This document shows, piece by piece, positions 25,265-33,531 of a stretch of 60,475 nucleotides of DNA (within the stretch, counting starts at the first letter, position 1; the number at the start of each line of letters is the position of its first letter). The position numbers and the translations under genes are program-made. Origin of the DNA: an uncultured Verrucomicrobiota bacterium (GTDB taxonomy: Bacteria > Verrucomicrobiota > Verrucomicrobiia > Opitutales > Intestinicryptomonadaceae); assembly GCA_949293415.1 (NCBI GenBank), contig CASFDK010000009.1, positions 1-60,475 on the forward strand, read 5' to 3'. Under the pieces are notes generated by a model that was not told where the DNA came from, searched no databases, and worked only from the letters and a program-made list of their open reading frames with translations.

Positions 25265-27229
25265 TTAACCAAGCAGCGGCTTTTCGCAGATGTTGAACGC
25301 TTCGAAAAGGTATGGCGCGTCCGCCGAGAAGCCGAAGTCGTCGGTGGCGACTACTTTCTTTGCGTATTTGTACCACGGCAGGGAAACGCCCGCTTCGATT
25401 GCGATTCTGTTTTGGCACGACGACGGCAGAACCTCTTCCTTGTATTCCGCGCTTTGGCGTTCGAAAATCTCCATCGACGGCATCGAGACCACGCGCGTTG
25501 TCGCTTCGATTTCGCCCGCCTTCATCGCCCACTGCACTTCCGAGCCCGTAGCGATGACAATCTTTTCGAGTCTGCCGATTTCCTTCTTCGCTACGTACGC
25601 GCCCTTGAGCGTGCCGAGGCGTTTTGTCTGCGCGGGAACTTTTGCCAGTAGCGGCAGGTTTTGGCGCGAGAGAATCAACGCCGTGGGACCGTCCGTGCGC
25701 GCGAGTGCCGCCGCCCAAGCCGCCGCGCATTCTTCGGAGTCGGCGGGGCGGATTACGTCGAGGCGCGGTATGCAGCGCAGTATCGAGACCATCTCGACGG
25801 GCTGGTGAGTGGGTCCGTCCATACCCACGCCTATTGAATCGTGCGTGAAGATGTACTGCATTTGCAGTCTCGAGAGGGCGGAAACGCGTATAGAGCCGAG
25901 CATATAACCCGCGAAGGTAAGGAATGTAGCGCAGGACGGTTCGAAGATTCCGCAGTAGGCTATGCCGTTCGAAATCGCGCCCATGGCGTGTTCGCGGATG
26001 CCGAACCAAATGTTGCGCCCGCCCCTGTCGGACGGCGAGAAGTCGCCCGCGCCGTCGAGCTTGTTTTTCGTCGAGCCGAAGAGGTCCGCCGCGCCCGTTA
26101 CCATGTAGGGCAGGGCTTTTGCGAGCGCGTTCATAATCTTGCCGCCCGAAGCGCGTGTTGCGCTCTTGTCGTCGTCGGGAAATTCGGGAACGAGCTTGAG
26201 CAGCTCTTCGGCGGAGGGAGCGTCTTTCTTTTTATTTACGCACTTGTCGAGCTTTGCGGCAAGCTCGGGGTTCGCCTTTTGCCACTTTGCAAAAAGTTCG
26301 TCCCACTCTTTGCGCACCTGTGCGCGGCGTTCGAGGGCTTTGCCGAAGTATTCGTACGTCGCCTTTGAGACGAAGAATTTTTCTTCGGGCAGTCCCAGCC
26401 CCCTGCGCGCGGCGTCGGCGAATTTCGCGCCGCCTTCGCCGTGACCCTTGGCGGAATTTTCCACTTCGGGAATGCCCTTTGCGATTGTCGTTTTGAAGAT
26501 GACGAGCTTGGGCTTGTCTGAAGCCGAGTCGCGCGCGGCGGTGAGGGCTTTGCGGATTGCGTCGATGTCGTGCCCGTTGCACTTCGACACTTCCCAGCCG
26601 TAGGCTTCGAAACGCTTTGCGGTGTCTTCGGTCATTGTCTTGTCCGCCATTGCGTCGAGCGTTACGTCGTTCGAGTCGTACATCAGGACGAGGTTGCCGA
26701 GCTTCTGCACGCCCGCGAACGCGGCGGCTTCTGCGGCGATACCCTCCTGCATACAGCCGTCGCCCGCCAAACACCAGATTTTATGGTCGAAAATTTTGAA
26801 TTCGGGCGTGTTGAACGCCGCCTCCGACATCTTTTCGGAAACCGCCATGCCGACCGCGTTGCCGATACCCTGTCCGAGCGGGCCGCTTGTGGCTTCCACG
26901 CCGACCGTTTCGCCGAATTCGGGGTGCCCCGGTGTTTTCGAGCCTTTTTGTCGGAAGTTTTTGATGTCTTCAATGCTCAAATCGTAGCCCGAAATATGGA
27001 GCCACGAATAGAGGAACATACTGCCGTGCCCCGCGCTGAGTACGAATTTGTCGCGGTTTTGCCACGACGGCGTTTTTGGGTCTATCTTCAGTATTTCGCC
27101 GAATAGAACCGCGCCGATTTCGGCGCATCCGAGCGGAAGCCCGAGATGTCCCGAAGAACACGCGCTGATTGCGTCGATTGCCAGACCTCTGGCTTCGTTT
27201 GCGGCGTTTTGGAGGATTTCGTTTCCCAT
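25265..27229 (-). CDS. tkt: transketolase
   Basis: This 654-residue thiamine diphosphate enzyme moves two-carbon ketol units between pentose phosphates. The TPP motif reads GDGCMQEGIAAEAAAFAGVQKLGNL ending in MYDSND (about 155-190), with HGSMFLYSWLH earlier and FGIREHAMGAISNGIAYCG plus FTHDSIGVGMDGPTHQPVE in the Pyr domain. The C-terminal domain starts near VIATGSEVQ. The ATG at 27229 (MGNEILQ) has GGAAC upstream; an extension to 27292 adds a basic leader with no support. It is a single gene with its own upstream region. Confidence 0.94.
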   Translation of the reverse strand: MGNEILQNAANEARGLAIDAISACSSGHLGLPLGCAEIGAVLFGEILKIDPKTPSWQNRDKFVLSAGHGSMFLYSWLHISGYDLSIEDIKNFRQKGSKTPGHPEFGETVGVEATSGPLGQGIGNAVGMAVSEKMSEAAFNTPEFKIFDHKIWCLAGDGCMQEGIAAEAAAFAGVQKLGNLVLMYDSNDVTLDAMADKTMTEDTAKRFEAYGWEVSKCNGHDIDAIRKALTAARDSASDKPKLVIFKTTIAKGIPEVENSAKGHGEGGAKFADAARRGLGLPEEKFFVSKATYEYFGKALERRAQVRKEWDELFAKWQKANPELAAKLDKCVNKKKDAPSAEELLKLVPEFPDDDKSATRASGGKIMNALAKALPYMVTGAADLFGSTKNKLDGAGDFSPSDRGGRNIWFGIREHAMGAISNGIAYCGIFEPSCATFLTFAGYMLGSIRVSALSRLQMQYIFTHDSIGVGMDGPTHQPVEMVSILRCIPRLDVIRPADSEECAAAWAAALARTDGPTALILSRQNLPLLAKVPAQTKRLGTLKGAYVAKKEIGRLEKIVIATGSEVQWAMKAGEIEATTRVVSMPSMEIFERQSAEYKEEVLPSSCQNRIAIEAGVSLPWYKYAKKVVATDDFGFSADAPYLFEAFNICEKPLLG

Positions 27230-27403
27230 TGTAGATGTTCCGGTTGACTTTTTGGATTTAAAATTTCGTCGAAGGCTTAGCTTTTTTTGCAAAAAATTTC
27301 AACTATTTTCGCACGCCGTCCGAAATGCGTTTTTGTTTTTTTGTTTACGCTCTTGTTTCAATACGCCGTCTTCGAACAATCTCATTTTTTGCCAAAAATA
27401 GTG

Positions 27404-27433
27404 TTGAAATACCGTCGGAATTTATGCTAGAAA
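27404..27433 (+). promoter_or_regulatory. putative promoter of the polysaccharide export operon
   Basis: TTGAAA (27404-27409), 18 bp, TAGAAA (27428-27433), 8 bp ahead of the ATG at 27442. Confidence 0.4.
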
Positions 27434-27441
27434 CGGAGTGT

Positions 27442-28044
27442 ATGATTAAATTTACAAAATTGGTTTCACTGGCGGCTGTGTTTTTTGCCGCGCTTTCGGC
27501 ATCGGCCGCCGAGACGGGCGTTTCTTCGTCTGTCCAAAATTCCCTTTACAAACTGCGTCCGCTCGACGTTCTCACAATCAAAGTGTTTCAAGAGCCCGAT
27601 TTGGATACGGTTTACAAGATCGGTCAGAACGGCATGATTGTCCTGCCGCTTATCAACGCGGTAAAGGTTGCGGGGCTCACGCTTCAGGAAGCCCAGAAGC
27701 TTATCAAGCAACTTTATGAAAAAGACTATCTTGTAAATGCGGATGTGTCGATTTTTATTTCCGAATACTCGCCGCAGCGCGTCTATGTAATCGGACAGGT
27801 CAACCGCCCCGGAGAAGTCGTCTTCCCGCCCGAAGAAACGATGACCCTTTCGAAGGCGATTGCGGGGGCGATGGGTACGACGCGTCTTGCCAACGACCGT
27901 TCAATCAACGTCAAAAGGCTTCTGCCCAACGGCGAAATCAAGGTCTTTGAGGTAGACTTGAAGGCGATTCTCAGCAAGGCAAACGCCAAGGACTTCCCGA
28001 TTTACGAGGGAGACACAATCGAAGTCCCCGAGTCGATGTTCTAA
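27442..28044 (+). CDS. Wza-like polysaccharide export protein
   Basis: This 200-residue exported protein starts with a signal peptide (MIKFTKLVSLAAVFFAALSASA). The Poly_export domain (about 30-110) reads YKLRPLDVLTIKVFQEPDLDTVYKIGQNGMI in substance, followed by one SLBB-type domain from VYVIGQVNRPGEV. It is shorter than E. coli Wza, lacks a visible lipobox Cys and lacks the C-terminal outer-membrane helix, so it may be a periplasmic or partial exporter. It lies 79 bp upstream of the BY-kinase, the usual Wza-Wzc pairing for capsule or exopolysaccharide export. Confidence 0.85.
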   Translation: MIKFTKLVSLAAVFFAALSASAAETGVSSSVQNSLYKLRPLDVLTIKVFQEPDLDTVYKIGQNGMIVLPLINAVKVAGLTLQEAQKLIKQLYEKDYLVNADVSIFISEYSPQRVYVIGQVNRPGEVVFPPEETMTLSKAIAGAMGTTRLANDRSINVKRLLPNGEIKVFEVDLKAILSKANAKDFPIYEGDTIEVPESMF

Positions 28045-28060
28045 ACGCCGTCGCGCCGTT

Positions 28061-28087
28061 GCCGACTTTACCGAATCGGCGGCTTTT
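28061..28087 (+). terminator. weak terminator between export gene and kinase
   Basis: GCCGA pairs with TCGGC, followed by GGCTTTTT. It may act as an attenuator rather than a full stop, since the BY-kinase gene follows directly. Confidence 0.4.
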
Positions 28088-28123
28088 TAATTTTCAAAAC
28101 TTTAAGCAAGGAATTTTTCCGTT

Positions 28124-30556
28124 ATGGACAACAACGAAAACAATCGGCAAAACCCGCAGGCGGGCGCGGACGCATCTGCGCAGCCCAACAAAAACAAGTC
28201 CGTCAAGAAGACGAAAGTAATCGTCGGCGGCGGCTACGGAGGCTACGGCTACGGCGGAGGCTACGGCTACGGAGGCTACGGCGGTTACGGCTACGGCGCG
28301 GGCGGATACGGCAGCTACGGCGGCGGCGGCTATGGCGGTTATTACGGCGGCTACGGCGCGAAAGCCCCCGATATGGGAATGGGCAACGGCGTGTCCAACC
28401 GTACTTTGCGCGACTATATGATGATTTTACGCGAAAGAATTTGGTATATTATCATAACGTTCTTCGTGATTTTTTCGGGTATTTTGCTCTATACGTTCCG
28501 AATGACCCCCATCTATACTTCGGTTGCGACCGTCCAGATTCTCCGCGACTCCGACATTCCGATTGACGGTCCCGGCGGCGTTCAGCGAAGCCGAAATGAG
28601 CTTATCGCTTCGACCGAAGACTTCAACACGCAGGTCAAGCTGATGGAAAGTTTCGAGGTTATAAACGCGGTGAAGTCGAGGCTCAAGGAGGAGGACATCA
28701 AGCGTTTGATGAACCCCTACAACGATATGATCACTTTCGGTCCGAAGCTCACCGAGGTGGAAATTCTGCAGGAAAACAGAAAAATCATTCCCGAAAGACT
28801 TTCGCTCATCGTCCGCGTAATGTACAGCCACCCCGACGCGAGCGTCGCCGCAAAAATCGCAAACCTTTTTGCAAGCGAATACATCGCCTACACCCATCAA
28901 GTCAGGGTTCAGAAATTGATGAATTCAATCGACGAGCTGCGTACAAAGGTTTCGCAACAGGAGGCGAAGGTTAAGGAGCTCGACAAAAAGCTCGTAGAAT
29001 ACAGAAAAATCAACGGCGCGGTTTCGCTCGACCAAATCGACGACGTAGACCGCAACGAGCTGCGCGACATCAACGCGATTCTGACAAACGACAAACGCCT
29101 GTTCGACTCGATGTCGACCCAGTGGGACTTGGTGCGCGAATACAAGCGCGACGCCAAGGATCTTTGCACGCTTCCGTTCATCGCCGAAATTCCGTCGGTC
29201 GCAAAGCTCGTCACCGACAAATCGACACAGCAGGTTGTTGTTGCGACTCTCGAAAAACGCTACAAGGAAAAACACCCCAAGATGATTGAAGCCCGCAAGA
29301 CCCTCGACCAAATCGAAAAGGAGCTTGAAGCGGCGGTCGAATCGGCGTGCGCGAAAGTTCAGGCGGCGTACGAAAACGCCAAGCAGAACTACGAGCAGTC
29401 GCAAAAGCGTCTCGCCGTCAAGAAAGACGAGATTTTGCAGCTCGGGCAAAAGGCTATTGTATATAAGTCAATCGAGCGCGAAAGACAGGTTGCCGAAGGT
29501 ATGCACCAGTCGCTGATTTCATCGCTAAATGTCCGAACTGCGCAGGTTAGCCTCATCAACGAAGGTGCGAATATCGTCGACAGGGCGGGCATTTCGCCGC
29601 GTCCGTCGAGTCCGAATTATGTGCTCAACATCGTGCTCGGTCTGTTCGCGGGTCTCGTCGGCGGCGTATGTATGGCGTTTCTAGTGGCGTTCTTCGACGA
29701 CCGCGCAAAGAGCGCGTACGACGTGGAATCGATAATCGGTCTGCCGCTCTTGGGCGCAATTCCCAGAATCAAGCGTCTGACCTCCTCGGAAAAGGCGCAG
29801 GTTGCAGCGTCGAACGCAGACCGCGCTACGACCGAAGCGTTCCGTTCGCTCCACTCCACCCTCAAGGTAAACGCGCTCGGCAAGAACGCAAAGGCGGTTC
29901 TCTTCACGAGTACGACGCCTTCGGAAGGCAAATCTTTCGTGGTGACAAACCTCGCATTTACCTGCGCCCTCCACGGCGAAAAGGTGATTATCATCGACGC
30001 AGACCTCCGTCTGCCCGCGCTTGCAAAGCTTCTCGGCATAAACGTCAAGGACGGGCTTGTCGGGCACATTGAAGAGGGCAAGCCGCTCGAAGACGCGATT
30101 ATCCACGACTACTTCCCGAATCTCGACGTTCTCGTCTGCGAAAAACGCGCCTCCAACCCGACGCAAATGCTCAATTCGGAAGAGTTCATTTCGCTGATTG
30201 CAACACTTCGCGAAAAGTACGACAGAATCTTCGTGGACTCGCCGCCTATCGGCGCGGTAAGCGACGCAATTTCGCTGTTGCCGAATATGGACGGCATCAT
30301 TTACGTCATCAAGTTCAACGTGGCAAAGCGCAAGGTTGTAAGAAGCTACGTCCGCAGAATGATGGAGTCGAACGTTCCCGTTCTCGGCGCGATTATGAAT
30401 ATGGTAACTTCGGGTGTGTCCTCCTCGTACAGTCTGAACTACTACGACAAGAGCTACCAGAATTACTACGCGACCCCGCCGGAAGTCGGCGGCGAGAACA
30501 AGGCGAAAGAGCCCGAAAACAAGGGGCTCGACGAAGACGCGCCCAAGCATTCGTAG
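28124..30556 (+). CDS. Wzc-like polysaccharide co-polymerase / BY-kinase with Gly/Tyr-rich N-terminus
   Basis: This 810-residue inner-membrane tyrosine autokinase controls chain length and export. Residues 35-79 are almost pure Gly and Tyr (14 Tyr), an unusual cytoplasmic extension. It is followed by a first membrane helix (about 108-128), a Wzz-type periplasmic coiled-coil region, a second helix (about 505-527) and the kinase: TSTTPSEGKSF (Walker A, about 597), IIIDADLRLP (A', about 625) and IFVDSPP (Walker B, about 703). The C-terminus carries a six-Tyr cluster (about 770-787), the usual autophosphorylation site. A strong terminator follows. Confidence 0.9.
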   Translation: MDNNENNRQNPQAGADASAQPNKNKSVKKTKVIVGGGYGGYGYGGGYGYGGYGGYGYGAGGYGSYGGGGYGGYYGGYGAKAPDMGMGNGVSNRTLRDYMMILRERIWYIIITFFVIFSGILLYTFRMTPIYTSVATVQILRDSDIPIDGPGGVQRSRNELIASTEDFNTQVKLMESFEVINAVKSRLKEEDIKRLMNPYNDMITFGPKLTEVEILQENRKIIPERLSLIVRVMYSHPDASVAAKIANLFASEYIAYTHQVRVQKLMNSIDELRTKVSQQEAKVKELDKKLVEYRKINGAVSLDQIDDVDRNELRDINAILTNDKRLFDSMSTQWDLVREYKRDAKDLCTLPFIAEIPSVAKLVTDKSTQQVVVATLEKRYKEKHPKMIEARKTLDQIEKELEAAVESACAKVQAAYENAKQNYEQSQKRLAVKKDEILQLGQKAIVYKSIERERQVAEGMHQSLISSLNVRTAQVSLINEGANIVDRAGISPRPSSPNYVLNIVLGLFAGLVGGVCMAFLVAFFDDRAKSAYDVESIIGLPLLGAIPRIKRLTSSEKAQVAASNADRATTEAFRSLHSTLKVNALGKNAKAVLFTSTTPSEGKSFVVTNLAFTCALHGEKVIIIDADLRLPALAKLLGINVKDGLVGHIEEGKPLEDAIIHDYFPNLDVLVCEKRASNPTQMLNSEEFISLIATLREKYDRIFVDSPPIGAVSDAISLLPNMDGIIYVIKFNVAKRKVVRSYVRRMMESNVPVLGAIMNMVTSGVSSSYSLNYYDKSYQNYYATPPEVGGENKAKEPENKGLDEDAPKHS

Positions 30557-30582
30557 CCGAAAACGCAAAAAGTTTTTTTCGG

Positions 30583-30613
30583 AATCCGCCGCGAGTACGG
30601 CGGATTTTTTTTT
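30583..30613 (+). terminator. Rho-independent terminator of the BY-kinase gene
   Basis: AATCCGCCG-CGAGTA-CGGCGGATT followed by a T run; perfect 9-bp stem. Confidence 0.9.
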
Positions 30614-30731
30614 CGCCCGATTCGCGTTTTTCCCCAAATGGCGAACTCGATAGGGCGGCGGTCGAAATTTTCAAAGCTCAAAACTTGTCCGTTTTTTTGT
30701 TCCGAACCCGAAAAATCGGACTAATATCATT

Positions 30732-30844
30732 TGATAAATCAAGATGCGTTCTGTTTGAAAATATTACGCGCAAAAACACAAAGCCGCAATCGATTCGGTT
30801 TTTCTTGATAAATCATTTTAGGGCGTTTTGTGTGTTTATATAAT
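30732..30844 (+). promoter_or_regulatory. promoter region with two TGATAAATCA sites
   Basis: The 330 bp between the kinase terminator and the glycoside hydrolase hold no gene. TGATAAATCA occurs twice (30732-30741 and 30806-30815), the second abutting a weak -35 (TTTTAG, 30816-30821) with a perfect TATAAT 17 bp on (30839-30844). The pair of palindromic sites suggests an operator for a dimeric regulator. Confidence 0.5.
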
Positions 30845-30943
30845 GTAAAACGATTTCTAATGATGCTTTATGAATCCGTCGCGCGTTTGCGGGAATCCGT
30901 TTTTTTTCTTGCCGAAAGACTCACGTTCGGATTCAATTTTTGT

Positions 30944-32875
30944 ATGAAGGAATATCTGTTATATGTTGTTGCGGCGGTTTGCTGCGCGGGTGGAAATTCC
31001 CTTTTTGCGGCCGATTCAAAAAAGACGGATGTGGAAAATCCGTACGGAGTTTGCGCGCACCTGTCGCGCTCCGAATTCGACATCGCGCCCGACGAAATCC
31101 GCCTGATGCGCGAAGCGGGAATCGGCGGTTTCCGCACCGACTTCGACTGGTCGGCGGTCGAGAATAAAAACGGCGAGCTCGACTTCTCGCGCTGGGACAA
31201 GCTTGTCGAATACTCGAAAGAGGGCGGAGTGGAAGTTCTGCCGATTATTTCAGGCTCGGTTCCCGCGCGTATGCGTCCGTTTCCGCACCATCCCGACGAA
31301 TTCGCCGAAGCGTACGGCAAGGCTGTGGCTCGCTACAAGGGCAAAATCAAGTTTTGGGAAATCGTAAACGAGCCCGACCACATCAGTTTCTGGGGCGGTC
31401 TCGAACCGAATCCGGCAGAGTACTCCGTGCTTCTGAAAAAAACATCCGAAGCCGTCAGAAAAAACAATCCCGACGCGGTCGTTCTCTACGGCGGCGTTTC
31501 GGGCATTCCGTTCGAGTTCATCGAGGAAACTCTCAAGCGGGGTTGCGGAAAATATTTCGACATTATGAACGTCCATCCCTACAATTGGGGAGGGATACAG
31601 GAGGGCGTTCTGATTCCGCGCATCGAAAGGCTCCGCGCGCTGATGAAAAAATACGGCATCGGCGACAAGCCCATTTGGATTACCGAATTCGGCTACTTTT
31701 CGTCCGACATCAATCCGTGTCTGAAGGCGTATATCAAAAGGGCGGTTGAAAAGCTCGGCGTGGATACATCTAAAACAACGGTATGCTATCTCGGCGACGA
31801 CAAATACAACTTCTTTTCCGACGCGTTTACGGGAAGTGTAAAACGGATATTCCCGAATGCAAAAAAATACAAACGGATAACTTTTGACAAGCTCGGAAAG
31901 CTGTCTCCGGAAAAATATCCCGTGCTTTATCTGGGCGGAAACGAGTCGTATCCGTACGAGTTCATCGAGCCGCTTTACAACTATGTCAGGGACGGCGGAA
32001 TAGCCGTGCACTCGGGCGGACTGCCGTTCTACTTCAACACGAAGCTCGACAAAGACGGCAACACAATGCGCTGCGGCGGCGACAGAAGCACGATGAAAAT
32101 TTTCCGCCTTTCGTCGAAAACGTGGAACGATGCGGATATGAAATTCGTAAAGCCCGCGCTCGGCAATACGCGCCCGTATCGTCAGGCGATTCTGAAAAAG
32201 GAGTCGGGCAAAGGTTTCGAGGACATCAAGCCCGACGGTTTCTACCACGGCAGACTATACGTTTCGGGCGATGCGGCTGGCCCCGAAGACAAATTTGAAC
32301 CGTTCCTTTACGCGGTCTTCGGCGACAAAAAAATTCCGATAGGCGCAACGCTAAAATACGGCGGAGATATGAAGGGCGCGTTCGTTGCAATCTTCACAAG
32401 CGGCGGAGAAAACGCGACGGAGGAAGTGCAGGGCAAAATGATTCCGCGCGAATACATCCTCGCGCGCGCCGCGGGAGTGGAACGCGTCTACAAGTACAAT
32501 TTCAGAAGCTTCGAGGCAAACCATATGCGCGAATCGCACTTCGGTATCGTCCATAAAAATCTCGAGCCGAAACCCGCGTACATCGCCTATAAAACATTGA
32601 CGAAAATGCTCGGCACCGCCGTTCCGAAATACGAAAAAGTGGGAGTTTTCCACACGGCTTCGTGGACGCGCGCCGACGGAACGCCCGTGTTTGCCGTCTG
32701 GACGGGGATGTACAAACGCGGCGTCTCGATTTCGTTTGAAGGCGAAGTGAAATCGGTAAGCGACTACCTCGGCAAAGAGGTTTCGTACCGCGCGTCCGGC
32801 GGTAAAGTAAGGCTTACGGCCGACGGCGGAGTTGTCTATATCGAAGGCATCCGCAACGCAAAAGTGGGAAAATAG
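30944..32875 (+). CDS. exported clan GH-A glycoside hydrolase with inserted domain
   Basis: This 643-residue protein starts with a signal peptide (MKEYLLYVVAAVCCAGGNSLFA). Its TIM barrel has the acid/base Glu in FWEIVNEPD (about residue 146) and the nucleophile Glu in IWITEFGYF (about 250), the clan GH-A spacing, most like GH39-type enzymes. About 230 residues (roughly 262-495) are inserted after the nucleophile strand; they contain PVLYLGGNESY and GGIAVHSGG, suggestive of an alpha/beta fold. The barrel then resumes at REYILARAAGVERVYKYNFR. A small beta domain closes the protein. The ATG at 30944 is preferred because it opens the signal peptide. The substrate is unknown. Confidence 0.8.
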   Translation: MKEYLLYVVAAVCCAGGNSLFAADSKKTDVENPYGVCAHLSRSEFDIAPDEIRLMREAGIGGFRTDFDWSAVENKNGELDFSRWDKLVEYSKEGGVEVLPIISGSVPARMRPFPHHPDEFAEAYGKAVARYKGKIKFWEIVNEPDHISFWGGLEPNPAEYSVLLKKTSEAVRKNNPDAVVLYGGVSGIPFEFIEETLKRGCGKYFDIMNVHPYNWGGIQEGVLIPRIERLRALMKKYGIGDKPIWITEFGYFSSDINPCLKAYIKRAVEKLGVDTSKTTVCYLGDDKYNFFSDAFTGSVKRIFPNAKKYKRITFDKLGKLSPEKYPVLYLGGNESYPYEFIEPLYNYVRDGGIAVHSGGLPFYFNTKLDKDGNTMRCGGDRSTMKIFRLSSKTWNDADMKFVKPALGNTRPYRQAILKKESGKGFEDIKPDGFYHGRLYVSGDAAGPEDKFEPFLYAVFGDKKIPIGATLKYGGDMKGAFVAIFTSGGENATEEVQGKMIPREYILARAAGVERVYKYNFRSFEANHMRESHFGIVHKNLEPKPAYIAYKTLTKMLGTAVPKYEKVGVFHTASWTRADGTPVFAVWTGMYKRGVSISFEGEVKSVSDYLGKEVSYRASGGKVRLTADGGVVYIEGIRNAKVGK

Positions 32876-32893
32876 TCCGACCTTTGAACCCAT

Positions 32894-32929
32894 AACCGCC
32901 GTGGTTTTACAAAATCTCGGCGGTTTTTT
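32894..32929 (+). terminator. Rho-independent terminator of the glycoside hydrolase
   Basis: AACCGCCG pairs with CGGCGGTT, followed by T6. It is the last host feature before the prophage. Confidence 0.85.
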
Positions 32930-33000
32930 GTAAAATTTTTTTTGGTTTAACTTGCTGAATTTCAATCCAGTCTAACAAAAAGCTAAAATGATTAGTGACA

Positions 33001-33150
33001 GAAGGTTTGAATAATGGACGATGGGGGAAGATTATGGACGATTATGGGATTTTATGCGGGGTTGCGGGCAGTTTGTGCCGTTGCGGAAGGTTTGACCGAA
33101 TTCTGCGGCGAAATGCCCGATTTTACGGCGCAGTGCCAAACGTTTGACCA
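33001..33150. promoter_or_regulatory. candidate transposase-binding repeats at the prophage left end
   Basis: Three related motifs in one orientation occur in a gene-free stretch: GAAGGTTTGAATAATGG at 33001, GGAAGGTTTGACCGAA at 33085 and AAACGTTTGACCACTT at 33138. Mu ends carry several transposase sites of this kind. A short tandem TGGACGAT also occurs at 33015 and 33035. The exact terminal dinucleotide was not identified. Confidence 0.4.
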
Positions 33151-33242
33151 CTTTTTCGGATTCTGTCGCGCGGTGGTTGGCGGCGGATTTTTTTTGTCGA
33201 GGGATGTTGCGCATCACGCGGCGTCGGATTGTAAAATCGCAA

Positions 33243-33285
33243 AAAAAAGAGGCGTTGCAACTCGATTGCAAGCCCCTTGAAACGG
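33243..33285 (-). terminator. terminator of the leftward early operon
   Basis: On the minus strand TTGCAA-TCGAG-TTGCAA forms the core of an imperfect stem (outer GGGGC/GCCTC pairs) followed by eight T. It lies just past the last early gene. Confidence 0.55.
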
Positions 33286-33296
33286 CTTTGCGGAAT

Positions 33297-33527
33297 CTAT
33301 TTTCTTTCGGTCAAAAATCCGCTGTTTATCAGGTCGGCAAGCGTGTCTTCGTTTGATGTCGTCCGAATTGTCGAGCCGTCGTATATTTTGCACCGTTCGG
33401 CGAGTTCGCGGACAAATGCGCCTAAATCGGCTTCGGGATTGTAGGACGAATTCCTTATAGCGTCGAGGACTTCGCGGGCGTTGTCGCCCGACACTGTGCC
33501 TCCTCCGCGCATTTCGTATGTTTTCAT
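33297..33527 (-). CDS. small protein paired with the amidoligase
   Basis: This is a 76-residue protein of no recognised family. The ATG at 33527 has a strong GGAGATAACC site; a longer in-frame reading inside the amidoligase is rejected. It starts MKTYEMRGGGTVSG, followed by helical segments (NAREVLDAIRNSSYNPEADLGAFVRELAERCKI in substance) and ends FLTERK. Its gene lies 4 bp downstream of the amidoligase and is the last of the early operon. Proximity suggests it is a substrate, acceptor or regulator of the ligase. No cysteine or membrane segment indicates another role. Confidence 0.7.
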   Translation of the reverse strand: MKTYEMRGGGTVSGDNAREVLDAIRNSSYNPEADLGAFVRELAERCKIYDGSTIRTTSNEDTLADLINSGFLTERK

Positions 33528-33531
33528 TTGG

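Noticed and set aside
33014..33280. 88-codon plus-strand ORF at the prophage left end
   Set aside because: No ribosome site, opposite to the early operon, and it overlaps candidate transposase sites and a terminator; composition is unlike neighbouring genes.
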